64,000 nucleotides of DNA from Bacillota bacterium (GCA_009777485.1 WRLT01000009.1:1-64000); one strand, 5' to 3'; positions 1 to 7,889 are shown, counted from the stretch's first letter. The notes: generated by a model not told the origin, from the letters alone. Numbers and translations: made by a program.

Positions 1-533
1 AGGCGCAATTAGCGGCGGCTAAGTCGGCGGCAATCGCGCAGGTTCAAGCGCACGCGATATATACTTTATACGGCGGTTCGTTAAGCGAATTTTCGGATAG
101 CATTATGTCCGCTGTAAATATGTTAGAGGTCGCGGCAGAATTAAACGGGGCAATCAATCAAATTAACGCCGCCATAGACCCCAACTTCGACACCACTGCG
201 GCGGCGCAATTATTCGCGGCAAAATCCGCCGCCATTTCACAGGTGCAATTCTACGCCAACACCGTAGGCTTTAAGGGCAGTATCCAACTGCACATAGACG
301 CCATTAACAGCGCGGTATCATTAAGCGAGGTTGCCGCGCGCCAAACCACCGCCATAGACGCAATATCCGCAGCAAACGGCAGCAACGGCGGAGGCGGCGG
401 CAGAACAGCCCATTACGCGCCGTACATTGTAGTAATCGTATTTTTAGCCGCCGGCTTATTAGCAGGCATAGTGTTTTCGATAATTAAAGCAGGTAACGAT
501 AAAATAAGAAAAAGAAATGCAAGTATAGAGTAG
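1..533 (+). CDS. C-terminal part of a repeat-containing, membrane-anchored surface protein (5' partial)
   Basis: The reading frame is open from base 3 to the stop at 533, so the gene begins left of the window; the ATG at 105 is probably internal. The protein shows two imperfect repeats of about 60 residues. Each begins with a block like AQL-AAKSAAI-QVQ and continues through a G-S segment to an EVAA block. A Gly-rich linker (SNGGGGG) follows, then one hydrophobic segment (about YIVVIVFLAAGLLAGIVFSI) and a basic tail (KIRKRN). This is the layout of an exported repeat protein held in the membrane by its C terminus. The repeats are helical and Ala-rich and somewhat recall FIVAR-type surface modules, but I do not recognise the family with certainty. 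No function is assigned. Confidence 0.6.
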   Translation, partial: AQLAAAKSAAIAQVQAHAIYTLYGGSLSEFSDSIMSAVNMLEVAAELNGAINQINAAIDPNFDTTAAAQLFAAKSAAISQVQFYANTVGFKGSIQLHIDAINSAVSLSEVAARQTTAIDAISAANGSNGGGGGRTAHYAPYIVVIVFLAAGLLAGIVFSIIKAGNDKIRKRNASIE

Positions 534-610
534 GGGAATTTTCTAACGGCTAAAATTTTATTAAAACATAAAGTAATTTGTTATAAAAATCAACCGTTAA
601 AAAATTCCCC
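534..610. repeat. Imperfect inverted repeat element downstream of the surface-protein gene
   Basis: GGGGAATTTTCTAACGG at 534-550 is an inverted copy (one mismatch) of CCGTTAAAAAATTCCCC at 594-610, separated by 43 bases. It starts right after the stop codon. The right arm belongs to a dispersed motif with copies at 1557-1577 and 7143-7163. It is followed by CTCTTGAGGGG and a GC-rich tract with the palindrome GACGCGTC. It looks like a REP- or MITE-like intergenic element; that is inference. Confidence 0.55.
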
Positions 611-660
611 TCTTGAGGGGTGGACGCGTCAGCGGACGGGGTGGAAAGAAAAGTATAGGC

Positions 661-732
661 CCCAAAGCAGTTAGGACCAAAAAAGAAAAACATAGTTCCC
701 AAAGCAGTTATGGCTAAAAAAGAAAACGTACT
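661..732. repeat. Two-copy direct repeat, period 37 bases
   Basis: CCCAAAGCAGTTA occurs at 661-673 and 698-710, each followed by a similar A-rich stretch containing AAAAAAGAAAA. It lies in the 279-base gap between the surface-protein gene and the DUF1614 gene. No open reading frame or RNA gene is visible in this gap apart from these repeats and the hairpin at 776-812. Confidence 0.5.
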
Positions 733-775
733 AAAAACAAAACAAACCCAACAGGGATAAAATAACCCAAAATGG

Positions 776-812
776 GCGAACCTACTTAAATACTAACAGT
801 AGGTTCGCTTTT
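776..812 (+). terminator. Perfect 10-bp hairpin with short U tract ending at a start codon
   Basis: GCGAACCTAC (776-785) pairs perfectly with GTAGGTTCGC (799-808) over a 13-base loop, followed by TTTT and immediately ATG at 813. It could terminate upstream transcription. If it is in the 5' leader of the next gene, it would sequester the only SD-like bases (AGTAGGT). The position directly against the start codon is unusual. Confidence 0.5.
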
Positions 813-1535
813 ATGTTATTAGTAGGGTTGCTTTTATTGGCTGTTTTGGCTGTACTCACGTTTTTTGGGTTTTCCGAACGTTTTTTCCGCAAAATCGGCA
901 TTCCCGATTGGCTGGCATTTTTATTGATTTTGGCTTTTGTTATCGGGGCGGTAGTTCCTGTAATTCCTATCGGTACGCGCGTTACGCTGCACGTAGGCGG
1001 ATTTTTAGTGCCTGCGTCGCTTTTTGTGATTTTGCTAATCGTTTCGCCCGTAAAAAAAGAAAAACTGCGCACCCTGTTAGCCGTTTTTGCCGTTGCGGGG
1101 ATTTCAGTGGCGGCGCGTATGCTGCTGCGTCCGAATTCGGAGGGGCTTTACTTTGTTTTAAGCGTGGTTACGGGCCTTGCGTGCGGAATTGCCGCGTATT
1201 TGGCAGGCAGAACCCGCGCGGCAACCTTAGCGGGCGCTTTGGGCGGCGTGGTGCTAGGCGATATAATCAATAATATCATTTTACGTTTTGTGTACGGCGC
1301 GCCGATTGCGTTTGGTTCGTTTGGCGTGTTTGATTCGGTTGTGCTGGCGGCGGTGGTAGGAATTGTATTGTTAGAAGCGGTGCAAGCGATTAAGCGCACC
1401 ATGCACCAAAAACGCGTTTCTAAGCGCGTATTACAAGCCGAGTTTGCCGAAGATACGCTGCTTAAAGACGCAAGCGTAGAAAAAGAAAACGAAAAAATAG
1501 ACAAAGAGTTAAATAATTTTTTTAACGAAGAGTAA
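813..1535 (+). CDS. DUF1614-like integral membrane protein
   Basis: The 240-residue protein has about six or seven hydrophobic segments through residue ~200, then a charged, helical cytoplasmic tail. Two features recall the DUF1614 family: a segment with a V-GGFLVP motif near residue 70, and a late segment with GGVVLGDIINN followed by GSFGVFDSVVL, which resembles the GA-GTFDGIFL signature. The family has no established function. No good ribosome binding site precedes the ATG, and a stable hairpin ends four bases upstream, so the true start may differ. Downstream is a copy of the dispersed AAAAATTCCCCTCTT repeat. The membrane protein call is firm; the family assignment is moderate. Confidence 0.6.
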   Translation: MLLVGLLLLAVLAVLTFFGFSERFFRKIGIPDWLAFLLILAFVIGAVVPVIPIGTRVTLHVGGFLVPASLFVILLIVSPVKKEKLRTLLAVFAVAGISVAARMLLRPNSEGLYFVLSVVTGLACGIAAYLAGRTRAATLAGALGGVVLGDIINNIILRFVYGAPIAFGSFGVFDSVVLAAVVGIVLLEAVQAIKRTMHQKRVSKRVLQAEFAEDTLLKDASVEKENEKIDKELNNFFNEE

Positions 1536-1556
1536 GGGAAACTTTTTAAAAACAAA

Positions 1557-1577
1557 CCGCAGAAAAATTCCCCTCTT
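1557..1577. repeat. Copy of dispersed ATTCCCCTCTT intergenic repeat
   Basis: CCGCAGAAAAATTCCCCTC and the following TT match the 21-base motif at 594-614 and 7143-7163 at 18 of 21 positions. It lies just after the stop codon of the DUF1614 gene, and an inverted partner (GGGAAACTTTTT) lies at about 1536-1547. Confidence 0.5.
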
Positions 1578-1597
1578 GAAAAAAATAATAAATACAT

Positions 1598-1626
1598 TAG
1601 ACAAACATTTCTGCGTATGATATACT
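1598..1626 (+). promoter_or_regulatory. Promoter of DUF512 gene, leaderless type
   Basis: A -35 of TAGACA (1598-1603) and a -10 of TATACT (1621-1626) are separated by 17 bases. The -10 ends exactly six bases before the GTG start at 1633, so transcription would start at or next to the start codon. Confidence 0.6.
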
Positions 1627-1632
1627 AAGCGT

Positions 1633-2919
1633 GTGGTAATCAGCGGCGTAAAAAAGAAATCGATTGCAGAACAAATGGGCATTAAGGCAGGCGACAGCCT
1701 TATAAGTTTAGGCGGCTTTCCTGTAACGGATATTTTAGATTATCAATTTTACGATGCCGCAAACTGCGTTGAAATGCAAATCCGCACAAAAAGCGGACAA
1801 TTAAAAAGCTTTAAACCAAATAAAGCGGAAGGCGAATCGTTAGGGCTTAGCTTTAAGGACGACTATATAACCTTAAAAAATTGCTGCAATAACTGCATAT
1901 TTTGTTTTGTTTCGCAAATGCCTCCCGATACAGCCTTGCGCCCTTCTTTGCGCGTCAAAGACGACGATTACCGTTTTAGTTTTTTAAACGGCACCTATAT
2001 AACGGGCACTAATCTTACCGATTTTTGTATCGCGCGGATTAAGCGGCTGCGGCTTTCTCCGTTATACCTCAGCGTACATACCGTATGCGACGGTTTGCGC
2101 CGAAAAATGCTGCGCAATCCCGAAGCCCCTAGCATTCTGCCGCTGATTAAGCAGCTTTTTGATGCGGGCATACAGCTGCACACGCAAATTGTATATTGCC
2201 CCGATTATAACGAGGATATCGAAGTTTCCGCGCGCGCGCTTGCCCCGTACTGCCAAAGCTTAGCGGTTGTTCCCGTAGGGCTTACAAGGTATTGTAATCC
2301 CGAAGTGCGCGCCGTTACTAAGGCGGACGCCGAAAGAATTTTAAGCCTTACCGAGCGGCTGCAAAACGACTTTTTAGCCGAAAAGGGCACACGGTTTGTG
2401 TGGGTAGCGGACGAATTTTATTTGCTTGCCGAAAAAGAACCCGTTTTAACGGAGGAGTTTTACGAGGGCTATCCGCAAATCGAAAACGGCGTAGGTCTTA
2501 CGGCGCGGTTTGAGGCGGATTTATCTTACGCATTAAGCAGTATTAAGCGCAAAAAAAACGCGCCGCAAAAATCCGTGTCGGTTGCTACGGGCGTTGCCGC
2601 GTATCCGTTTATTCAAAAGGCTGCCGAAAGGGTAGCACAAAAATTCGGTTCGGAGGTGCTGGTGCATAGGGTAGAAAACCGCTTTTTCGGCAGTTCCGTT
2701 ACGGTTGCGGGCTTATTGACGGGCAGCGATTTAGCTTATGCGTTAAAGGAAAAGCCGCTGCAAGATAAGCTTTTATTGCCGTCGGTTATGTTCCGCGAGG
2801 GCGGCGAAGAATTTTTAGACAATATGACCCGCGCCGAATTAAGCCGTATATTAGGCGTTAGTATTCACATCATTCCGTCGGACGGAGAATCTTTTGTAAG
2901 AGGAATCGTGCATGGTTAA
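1633..2919 (+). CDS. DUF512 / PDZ-like radical-SAM-type protein
   Basis: The 428-residue protein begins with a PDZ-like domain (residues ~1-60, with the GDSL/I-GG-PV pattern typical of the family). It then has a cysteine cluster NNCIFCFVSQMP near residue 90, of the CxxCxFC type that binds an iron-sulfur cluster in radical SAM enzymes. The C-terminal half contains the DUF512 region. The family is conserved in Clostridia directly upstream of der, as here. Its substrate is unknown. The start is GTG at 1633, chosen because a promoter -10 box ends six bases upstream and there is no ribosome binding site. The 3' end overlaps der by eight bases. Confidence 0.85.
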   Translation: MVISGVKKKSIAEQMGIKAGDSLISLGGFPVTDILDYQFYDAANCVEMQIRTKSGQLKSFKPNKAEGESLGLSFKDDYITLKNCCNNCIFCFVSQMPPDTALRPSLRVKDDDYRFSFLNGTYITGTNLTDFCIARIKRLRLSPLYLSVHTVCDGLRRKMLRNPEAPSILPLIKQLFDAGIQLHTQIVYCPDYNEDIEVSARALAPYCQSLAVVPVGLTRYCNPEVRAVTKADAERILSLTERLQNDFLAEKGTRFVWVADEFYLLAEKEPVLTEEFYEGYPQIENGVGLTARFEADLSYALSSIKRKKNAPQKSVSVATGVAAYPFIQKAAERVAQKFGSEVLVHRVENRFFGSSVTVAGLLTGSDLAYALKEKPLQDKLLLPSVMFREGGEEFLDNMTRAELSRILGVSIHIIPSDGESFVRGIVHG

Positions 2920-4246
2920 ACCCGTTGTTGCCGTAGTGGGCAGACCCAACGTGGGCAAATCAACTTTTTTTAATAAGCTTTGCGGCAAGCGTATTTCGAT
3001 TGTAAAGGATACGCCGGGCGTAACGCGCGACCGCATTTACGCAGATGCGGAGTGGTGCGGCTATCATTTTACGCTGATTGATACGGGCGGTATTTTAACT
3101 AAATCGGACGATGTTTTTGCTAACCAAATCCGTTTGCAGGCCGAGCTTGCCGCCGATACTGCCGATGTAATCGTATTTTTAGTTGACGGAAAAGACGGTT
3201 TGCTGCCGACCGATTACGATATTGCCGAATTTTTGCGCGGCACTAAAAAGCCCGTTGTGTTGGCAGTAAATAAGCTAGACAACTACGAGGTAGAAAAAAC
3301 GTATGATTTTTACAGCTTAGGCTTAGGCGAGCCTTTGGCAATATCGTGCGAACAAGGCAAGGGCTTAGGAGATTTACTGGACGAGGTGGTTAAGCATTTT
3401 AAGCACAAAGCCGAATCTTTGCCGACAGCTGCTTTAAAAATCGCGGTTGCGGGCAAGCCGAATGTAGGAAAATCTTCCTTAGTGAACCGCATTTTAGGGT
3501 TTGAACGCGTAATTGTCAGTCAAACGGCGGGCACAACGCGCGATGCAATCGATACGCCCTTTACACGCGGTGAAAAAGAATATATACTGATAGACACTGC
3601 GGGCATGCGCCGCAAGCGCGGAATCGAAAGCGAATCGGTAGAAAGCTATTCGGTGCTGCGCGCGCTAACCGCTATTAAGCGCGCGGATGTTGTGCTAACG
3701 GTGTTTGATGCGTCCGAAGAAATTTCCGAACAGGATATCCGCATTGCAGGTATCGCGCACGAGGAGGGCAAGCCCGGCGTTATCGTGCTGAATAAATGGG
3801 ATGCGGTGCAAAAGGATACTTTCTCCTCCAACAAATTCGAAAAGGTTTTGCAAGCCGATTTAGCGTTTATGGATTATTATAAATCTATCTATGTTTCCGC
3901 TTTATCGGGTCAGCGTGTAGAAAAAATACTGGCGGTGGTTGAGGACGCGTATGCAAACGCCTGCCGCCGCATTACAACGGGCACGTTAAACGAAATACTC
4001 ATGGATGCCGTAGCTATGAATCAGCCGCCCTCCGCGCAAGGCAGGCGGTTAAAAATTTATTACGCAACGCAGGCTTCGGTTTGTCCGCCTACGTTTGTAT
4101 TGTTTGTAAACGATGAAAGCCTGGTGCATTTTTCGTATAAAAGGTATTTAGAAAACTGTTTGCGCCGCGCGGCGGATTTTACGGGTACACCGATTCGGTT
4201 GGTTTTTAAAAACAGAAAAGCCGATAACGAGGGCTTTGACGCCTAA
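2912..4246 (+). CDS. der: Ribosome biogenesis GTPase Der (EngA)
   Basis: Der is a tandem GTPase that assists assembly of the 50S ribosomal subunit. Both G domains are clear. The first has GRPNVGKS near residue 9, DTGG, and NKLD. The second has GKPNVGKSS near residue 182, DTAGMRRK, and NKWD. A KH-like C-terminal domain ends the protein. The length of 444 residues is normal. It overlaps the 3' end of the DUF512 gene, and plsY follows after 14 bases, so the genes are translationally coupled or co-transcribed. Confidence 0.97.
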   Translation: MVKPVVAVVGRPNVGKSTFFNKLCGKRISIVKDTPGVTRDRIYADAEWCGYHFTLIDTGGILTKSDDVFANQIRLQAELAADTADVIVFLVDGKDGLLPTDYDIAEFLRGTKKPVVLAVNKLDNYEVEKTYDFYSLGLGEPLAISCEQGKGLGDLLDEVVKHFKHKAESLPTAALKIAVAGKPNVGKSSLVNRILGFERVIVSQTAGTTRDAIDTPFTRGEKEYILIDTAGMRRKRGIESESVESYSVLRALTAIKRADVVLTVFDASEEISEQDIRIAGIAHEEGKPGVIVLNKWDAVQKDTFSSNKFEKVLQADLAFMDYYKSIYVSALSGQRVEKILAVVEDAYANACRRITTGTLNEILMDAVAMNQPPSAQGRRLKIYYATQASVCPPTFVLFVNDESLVHFSYKRYLENCLRRAADFTGTPIRLVFKNRKADNEGFDA

Positions 4247-4260
4247 AAGGAGTTTTATTT

Positions 4261-5019
4261 ATGCGGGCATTAATCATTGTATTAGTAGCGGTAGGCGCGT
4301 ATTTATTCGGCAACATCAATTGGGCGCTGCTGATTACTAAGTTTCAGAAAAAAAGCATACGCGAGGTAGGCAGCGGAAATCCCGGCACTATGAATATGCT
4401 GCGCAGCTTTGGCAGAGGCTTAGGCATTTTAACGCTGATTTTAGATATTTTAAAGGGCGCGATTCCGTGTATTTTGGGTTGGTTTTTAATAGACGGATTA
4501 AGCTTTGCTTCGTCCGACCCCGTAACGCTTACGGGAATTGTTATGCAAGGCGGCGACAGGTTGGGGCTGTATGTAGGCGGTTTCGGCGTAATACTGGGGC
4601 ATGTCTTTCCTGTATTTTTAAAGTTTAAGGGCGGAAAGGGTGTAGCGTGCGCCATAGGTGTTTGTTTGGTAGCACAGCCGATAGTTGCCCTTATTACGTT
4701 AACGATAGGCATAGTCTTTTTAATTTTCTTTAAATTGGGTTCGATTGCGTCGTTTATTATTATAGGGTTTCCGCTAGGCTTTGAGGCGTTTAGAATATCC
4801 GCTGCCGCGTTAGAATTCGGTTTAGACGCCGACCGAATAGCAAGCATGGTAATCGTGTTTGCAACCATACTATTTATCGTGTTTACGCACCGCAAAAACG
4901 TATACAAGCTGTTTTACGGAACAGAAAGCAGAACGGTGTTATTCGGCAAAAACCGTTCCGCTAAAAAAAGCTTAGAGGAAATGAATAAAGAAGCCGAACA
5001 AGGAGAAACGGTATCATGA
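4261..5019 (+). CDS. plsY: Glycerol-3-phosphate acyltransferase PlsY
   Basis: PlsY is the membrane enzyme that moves an acyl group from acyl phosphate to glycerol-3-phosphate, the first step of phospholipid synthesis. Family signatures are visible: an early GNINWALLI segment, SGNPGTMNMLR (the conserved SGNxGxxN motif), and HVFPVFLKFKGGKGVA. There are several membrane segments. At 252 residues it is longer than the usual ~200; an inserted loop near residues 80-105 and a charged tail account for this. A ribosome binding site (AAGGAG) precedes the ATG. It overlaps the next gene by four bases. plsX lies far away at 55.2 kb. Confidence 0.93.
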   Translation: MRALIIVLVAVGAYLFGNINWALLITKFQKKSIREVGSGNPGTMNMLRSFGRGLGILTLILDILKGAIPCILGWFLIDGLSFASSDPVTLTGIVMQGGDRLGLYVGGFGVILGHVFPVFLKFKGGKGVACAIGVCLVAQPIVALITLTIGIVFLIFFKLGSIASFIIIGFPLGFEAFRISAAALEFGLDADRIASMVIVFATILFIVFTHRKNVYKLFYGTESRTVLFGKNRSAKKSLEEMNKEAEQGETVS

Positions 5020-5471
5020 ACGATAAAAAGAAACTGCTTTTATTTATCAGCGCGGTTATGGCAATTTTGTTTGGAGGTCTGCTTTTTTTAAACGCGATTT
5101 TCGGCTTTACGCAAATAGCCGAATATGTAAAAGACGGGCGGGCAGGCACGGCTGAATTCGGCGCAGTAATACTGGGCACGGTATTTATTGTGTTGTTTAC
5201 GGCGGCGTTTATCTTTTTTGGCATTATGCTTCACCGCAACCGCACACACACCAAATTTATTATTACGCTGATTGCTTTGTTCGGCGTTATGACGCTGATT
5301 TTTATTATCGGCTTTACTAGTGCGCTTGCGGTAGGCGACCCGATAGTAGGCATATTAGGCATAATCTATTGCGGTGCGGGGTTAGGAATAACCATTGCGG
5401 GATTGGTGTTAAAACCGTCTCCTGAAAAAAAGGACGAGCCTTCCGAAGACGAATCTGATTTTTTATCGTAA
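5016..5471 (+). CDS. Small four-helix membrane protein of unknown function
   Basis: The 151-residue protein has four hydrophobic segments and an acidic, Lys/Glu/Ser-rich C-terminal tail (residues ~133-151). Its ATG overlaps the plsY stop (ATGA), with AAGGAGAAA upstream, so it is coupled to plsY. In many Clostridia gpsA sits between plsY and spoIVA; here this protein takes that place. I do not recognise the family. Confidence 0.75.
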   Translation: MNDKKKLLLFISAVMAILFGGLLFLNAIFGFTQIAEYVKDGRAGTAEFGAVILGTVFIVLFTAAFIFFGIMLHRNRTHTKFIITLIALFGVMTLIFIIGFTSALAVGDPIVGILGIIYCGAGLGITIAGLVLKPSPEKKDEPSEDESDFLS

Positions 5472-5477
5472 TTTAAT

Positions 5478-5507
5478 TCATATTTTGCTATCCTTGAGGC
5501 ATATATT
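5478..5507 (+). promoter_or_regulatory. Sigma-E-type sporulation promoter of spoIVA
   Basis: TCATATT (5478-5484) and CATATATT (5500-5507) are separated by 15 bases. They match the known mother-cell sigma-E consensus (-35 kmATATT, 14-15 base spacing, -10 CATACANT) at nearly every position. spoIVA is a sigma-E target in Bacillus subtilis. Confidence 0.7.
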
Positions 5508-5548
5508 CTAATAATCTGTTTCAAAAAGGAGTCAACGAGGAAAGCAGT

Positions 5549-7030
5549 ATGGAAGTATTCGATATTTACAAGGACATTTCAGAACGCACGGGAGGCGATA
5601 TCTATGTAGGTGTTGTCGGGCCTGTACGTTCGGGCAAATCCACATTCATTACGAGCTTTATGAATAGGCTTATCATGCCCAAAATCAAGGGTAAGCACGC
5701 AAAAGAGCGTATGGAAGACGAGCTGCCGCAAAGCGCGAACGGTAAAACCATTATGACTACGCAGCCGAAATTTGTACCCAACGAGGCGATTAGCTTAACG
5801 GTGTCTGAAAATATCGACGTTAAGGTGCGGCTTGTGGATTGCGTAGGCTATTTAATTGAGGGCGCGACAGGCCACATGGACGGCGATAAGCCCCGCATGG
5901 TAAAAACCCCGTGGAGCGAGCAGGAAATGCCGTTTAACGACGCGGCGGATTACGGAACGCGTAAAGTGATTACCGACCACGCTACCATCGGCATTGTTAT
6001 GACTACCGACGGCAGTATCACCACCGATATTCCGCGTTCGTCCTATGTCGCTGCTGAGGAGCGCGTAATATCCGAGCTTAAAGCGTTAGGCAAGCCGTTT
6101 GTGATTGTGCTAAACACTACTTCGGTAAAAAGCGCGGAAACTAAAAAGCTTGCTGCGGCGTTAGAAGAAAAATACTGTACGCCCGTATTGCCGTTGGATG
6201 CGTCTGCATTAAGCGAGGCAGACATCAACGGAATTTTCGAGCGGCTTTTATACGAGTTTCCGTTGCGCGGCGTAGATGTAAAAATCGACCGCTGGTTGCA
6301 AGCCTTGCCGTTAGAAAACGAGGTAATCGCAAACATCTCCGAAAAGCTTGCGTCGCTTACTACGGGCATGGCTAAAATGTCCGATTACAAAATCCTAAGC
6401 GATGCGTTTATCGAAAACGACGATTTTGATGCAATTACCATCGAGTCGGTAGAGCTGGGTACGGGGCGCGTACTGTATAATCTAGCGGCAAAGCCGTCAC
6501 TGTTTTATAAGGCGTTAAGCGCGGAGTGCGGCATACAAATCGACGACGATTTTACGCTGATGTCGCATGTTAAAGAGCTTGCCGAAGCCAAAAAAGCCTA
6601 CGATAAAATACGGCGCGCGCTAGACGAGGTACGCACGCGCGGCTACGGAATTGTAACGCCTACAATGGACGAAATGACGTTAGAAGAGCCGCAAATTGTC
6701 CGTCAGGGCGCACGCTACGGCGTAAGGCTTAAAGCAAGCGCGCCTAGCTTACACATTATGCAAGTAGATATCAACACCGAAGTAAGCCCCGTATTGGGCA
6801 CCGAACAGCAAAGCGAGGAAATGTTAGGCTTTCTACTAAAAGAATTCGAGCATAATCCGCGCAGCATTTGGGAAACTAATATGTTTGGAAAATCGTTGCA
6901 CCTATTAGTCAACGAAAATCTGCAAAACAAAATTTCTTCTATGCCCGAAGACGCGCAGAAAAAAATGCGCCGCACGCTTTCCAGAATTGTCAACGAGGGC
7001 AAGGGCGGAGTAATCTGCATCCTATTGTAG
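5549..7030 (+). CDS. spoIVA: Stage IV sporulation protein A, spore coat morphogenetic ATPase
   Basis: SpoIVA polymerises, using ATP, on the surface of the developing forespore and forms the base layer of the coat. The start MEVFDIYKDISERTGGDIY and the Walker A segment GVVGPVRSGKSTFI (near residues 22-35) are diagnostic. The length of 493 residues matches the family and the C terminus ends in the typical GG-ICILL. It is preceded by a sigma-E-type promoter and an AGGAG site about 20 bases before the ATG, with a closer GAGGAAAG. A terminator follows at 7084-7122. With sigK at 45.2 kb it shows that the organism can form endospores or descends from one that did. Confidence 0.97.
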   Translation: MEVFDIYKDISERTGGDIYVGVVGPVRSGKSTFITSFMNRLIMPKIKGKHAKERMEDELPQSANGKTIMTTQPKFVPNEAISLTVSENIDVKVRLVDCVGYLIEGATGHMDGDKPRMVKTPWSEQEMPFNDAADYGTRKVITDHATIGIVMTTDGSITTDIPRSSYVAAEERVISELKALGKPFVIVLNTTSVKSAETKKLAAALEEKYCTPVLPLDASALSEADINGIFERLLYEFPLRGVDVKIDRWLQALPLENEVIANISEKLASLTTGMAKMSDYKILSDAFIENDDFDAITIESVELGTGRVLYNLAAKPSLFYKALSAECGIQIDDDFTLMSHVKELAEAKKAYDKIRRALDEVRTRGYGIVTPTMDEMTLEEPQIVRQGARYGVRLKASAPSLHIMQVDINTEVSPVLGTEQQSEEMLGFLLKEFEHNPRSIWETNMFGKSLHLLVNENLQNKISSMPEDAQKKMRRTLSRIVNEGKGGVICILL

Positions 7031-7073
7031 GATTTGCAAATTTGGCTTGAAAAGCACTACGCTTTGCAAATCC
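7030..7073. repeat. 11-bp inverted repeat containing the GCACTACGCTT motif
   Basis: GGATTTGCAAA (7030-7040) and TTTGCAAATCC (7063-7073) are perfect inverted repeats around a 22-base loop that ends with GCACTACGCTT (7054-7064). It begins at the spoIVA stop codon. The same 11-mer occurs at 28741-28751 and 59848-59858, also just downstream of genes. Confidence 0.6.
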
Positions 7074-7083
7074 TCATGCAAGT

Positions 7084-7122
7084 AAAGGGACTGTCTTAAA
7101 AAATATAGGCAGCCCTTTTTTT
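7084..7122 (+). terminator. Rho-independent terminator after spoIVA
   Basis: AAAGGGACTGTCTT pairs imperfectly with AGGCAGCCCTTT around a short A/T loop and is followed by a run of T ending near 7122. Confidence 0.8.
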
Positions 7123-7142
7123 ATTGTACTAAAAAAAAGAAT

Positions 7143-7163
7143 CCGTTAAAAAATTCCCCTCTT
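7143..7163. repeat. Exact second copy of 21-base dispersed repeat
   Basis: The 21 bases starting CCGTTAAAAAATTCCCCTC are identical to 594-614. The copy lies between the spoIVA terminator and the next promoter. Confidence 0.7.
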
Positions 7164-7181
7164 TGTAGGGTGCAAAATAGG

Positions 7182-7211
7182 TTGACAAGCGCACGTGCGT
7201 TGCGCTATACT
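7182..7211 (+). promoter_or_regulatory. Promoter of rdgB-type gene, leaderless type
   Basis: TTGACA (7182-7187), an 18-base spacer and TATACT (7206-7211). The -10 ends six bases before the ATG at 7218. No ribosome binding site is present. Confidence 0.75.
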
Positions 7212-7217
7212 TAGCGT

Positions 7218-7796
7218 ATGCGTTTTAGCGAAATCGTTGCGGCAACCTCTAATGTAGGCAAGCTGAAAGAATTTCAAGCGATACTGGGCGGCGGCGTTAC
7301 GCTTATTCCGCTTAGCCAAAGCGGCTTTTGCGCCGAAATAGAGGAAACGGGCAAAACCTTTTTAGAAAACGCACTGATTAAAGCAAAGGCGGTGTACGAG
7401 TTTACTAAAAAGCCTGCATTAGCCGATGATTCGGGGCTTTGCGTAGAGGCGTTAGACGGTGCGCCGGGCGTGTATTCGGCACGGTACGCTAGGGATGACG
7501 CAACCGACTTTCAAAACATCGACCTGCTTTTAAAAAACCTAACCGCCGTACAAAACCGCCGCGCAAAATTCGCCGCCTGCGTGGTGTTGTACTACACAGC
7601 GGGGCAGTATCTTACGGGCTTTGGTGAAACACACGGCGAAATTCTCTTAGAGCCGCAAGGCACGCAAGGCTTCGGCTACGACCCTGTGTTTTACTCTTAT
7701 CAGCTTAATAAATCGTTTGGTTTGGCAAGCGCGGAAGAAAAAAACAAGGTAAGCCACCGTGCTGCCGCGCTGACGGATTTACTAAAACAATGCTAA
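7218..7796 (+). CDS. rdgB: dITP/XTP pyrophosphatase (RdgB/HAM1 family)
   Basis: The enzyme hydrolyses non-canonical purine nucleoside triphosphates such as dITP and XTP and keeps them out of DNA and RNA. Family motifs are clear: AATSNVGKLKEFQ at the N terminus, ALADDSGLCVEALDGAPGV in the middle, and GFGYDPVF near residue 153. The length of 192 residues is normal. It appears to be a single-gene unit with its own leaderless promoter; the tRNA-Leu gene starts seven bases after its stop. Confidence 0.95.
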   Translation: MRFSEIVAATSNVGKLKEFQAILGGGVTLIPLSQSGFCAEIEETGKTFLENALIKAKAVYEFTKKPALADDSGLCVEALDGAPGVYSARYARDDATDFQNIDLLLKNLTAVQNRRAKFAACVVLYYTAGQYLTGFGETHGEILLEPQGTQGFGYDPVFYSYQLNKSFGLASAEEKNKVSHRAAALTDLLKQC

Positions 7797-7803
7797 ATAT
7801 TTT

Positions 7804-7887
7804 GCGGATGTGGCGGAACTGGCAGACGCGCCGGACTTAGAATCCGGTGTCCACGACGTGAAGGTTCAAATCCTTTCATCCGCACCA
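7804..7887 (+). tRNA. tRNA-Leu (anticodon UAG)
   Basis: The acceptor stem GCGGATG (7804-7810) pairs with CATCCGC (7877-7883), followed by the discriminator A and an encoded CCA (7885-7887). The anticodon stem CCGGA/TCCGG (7831-7835/7843-7847) holds the loop CTTAGAA with anticodon TAG at 7838-7840. The T arm (GGTTCAAATCC) and a long class II variable arm are visible. It reads CUN leucine codons. The foreign-looking defence operon begins within 110 bases of its 3' end, which is a common insertion position for genomic islands. Confidence 0.95.
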
Positions 7888-7889
7888 TG

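Noticed and set aside
105-533. A complete 142-residue gene starting at the ATG at 105
   Set aside because: The frame is open to the left edge and encodes another copy of the same repeat, so this ATG is internal.
661-732. A CRISPR array
   Set aside because: Only two 13-base repeat units with a similar, not variable, spacer; no cas genes nearby.
782-1072. Minus-strand and alternate-frame open frames of 60-200 codons throughout (for example 1148-1597, 4344-4907, 38776-39396)
   Set aside because: They lie opposite or within clearly conserved genes, have low-complexity or Ser/Lys-rich composition, and no ribosome binding sites.
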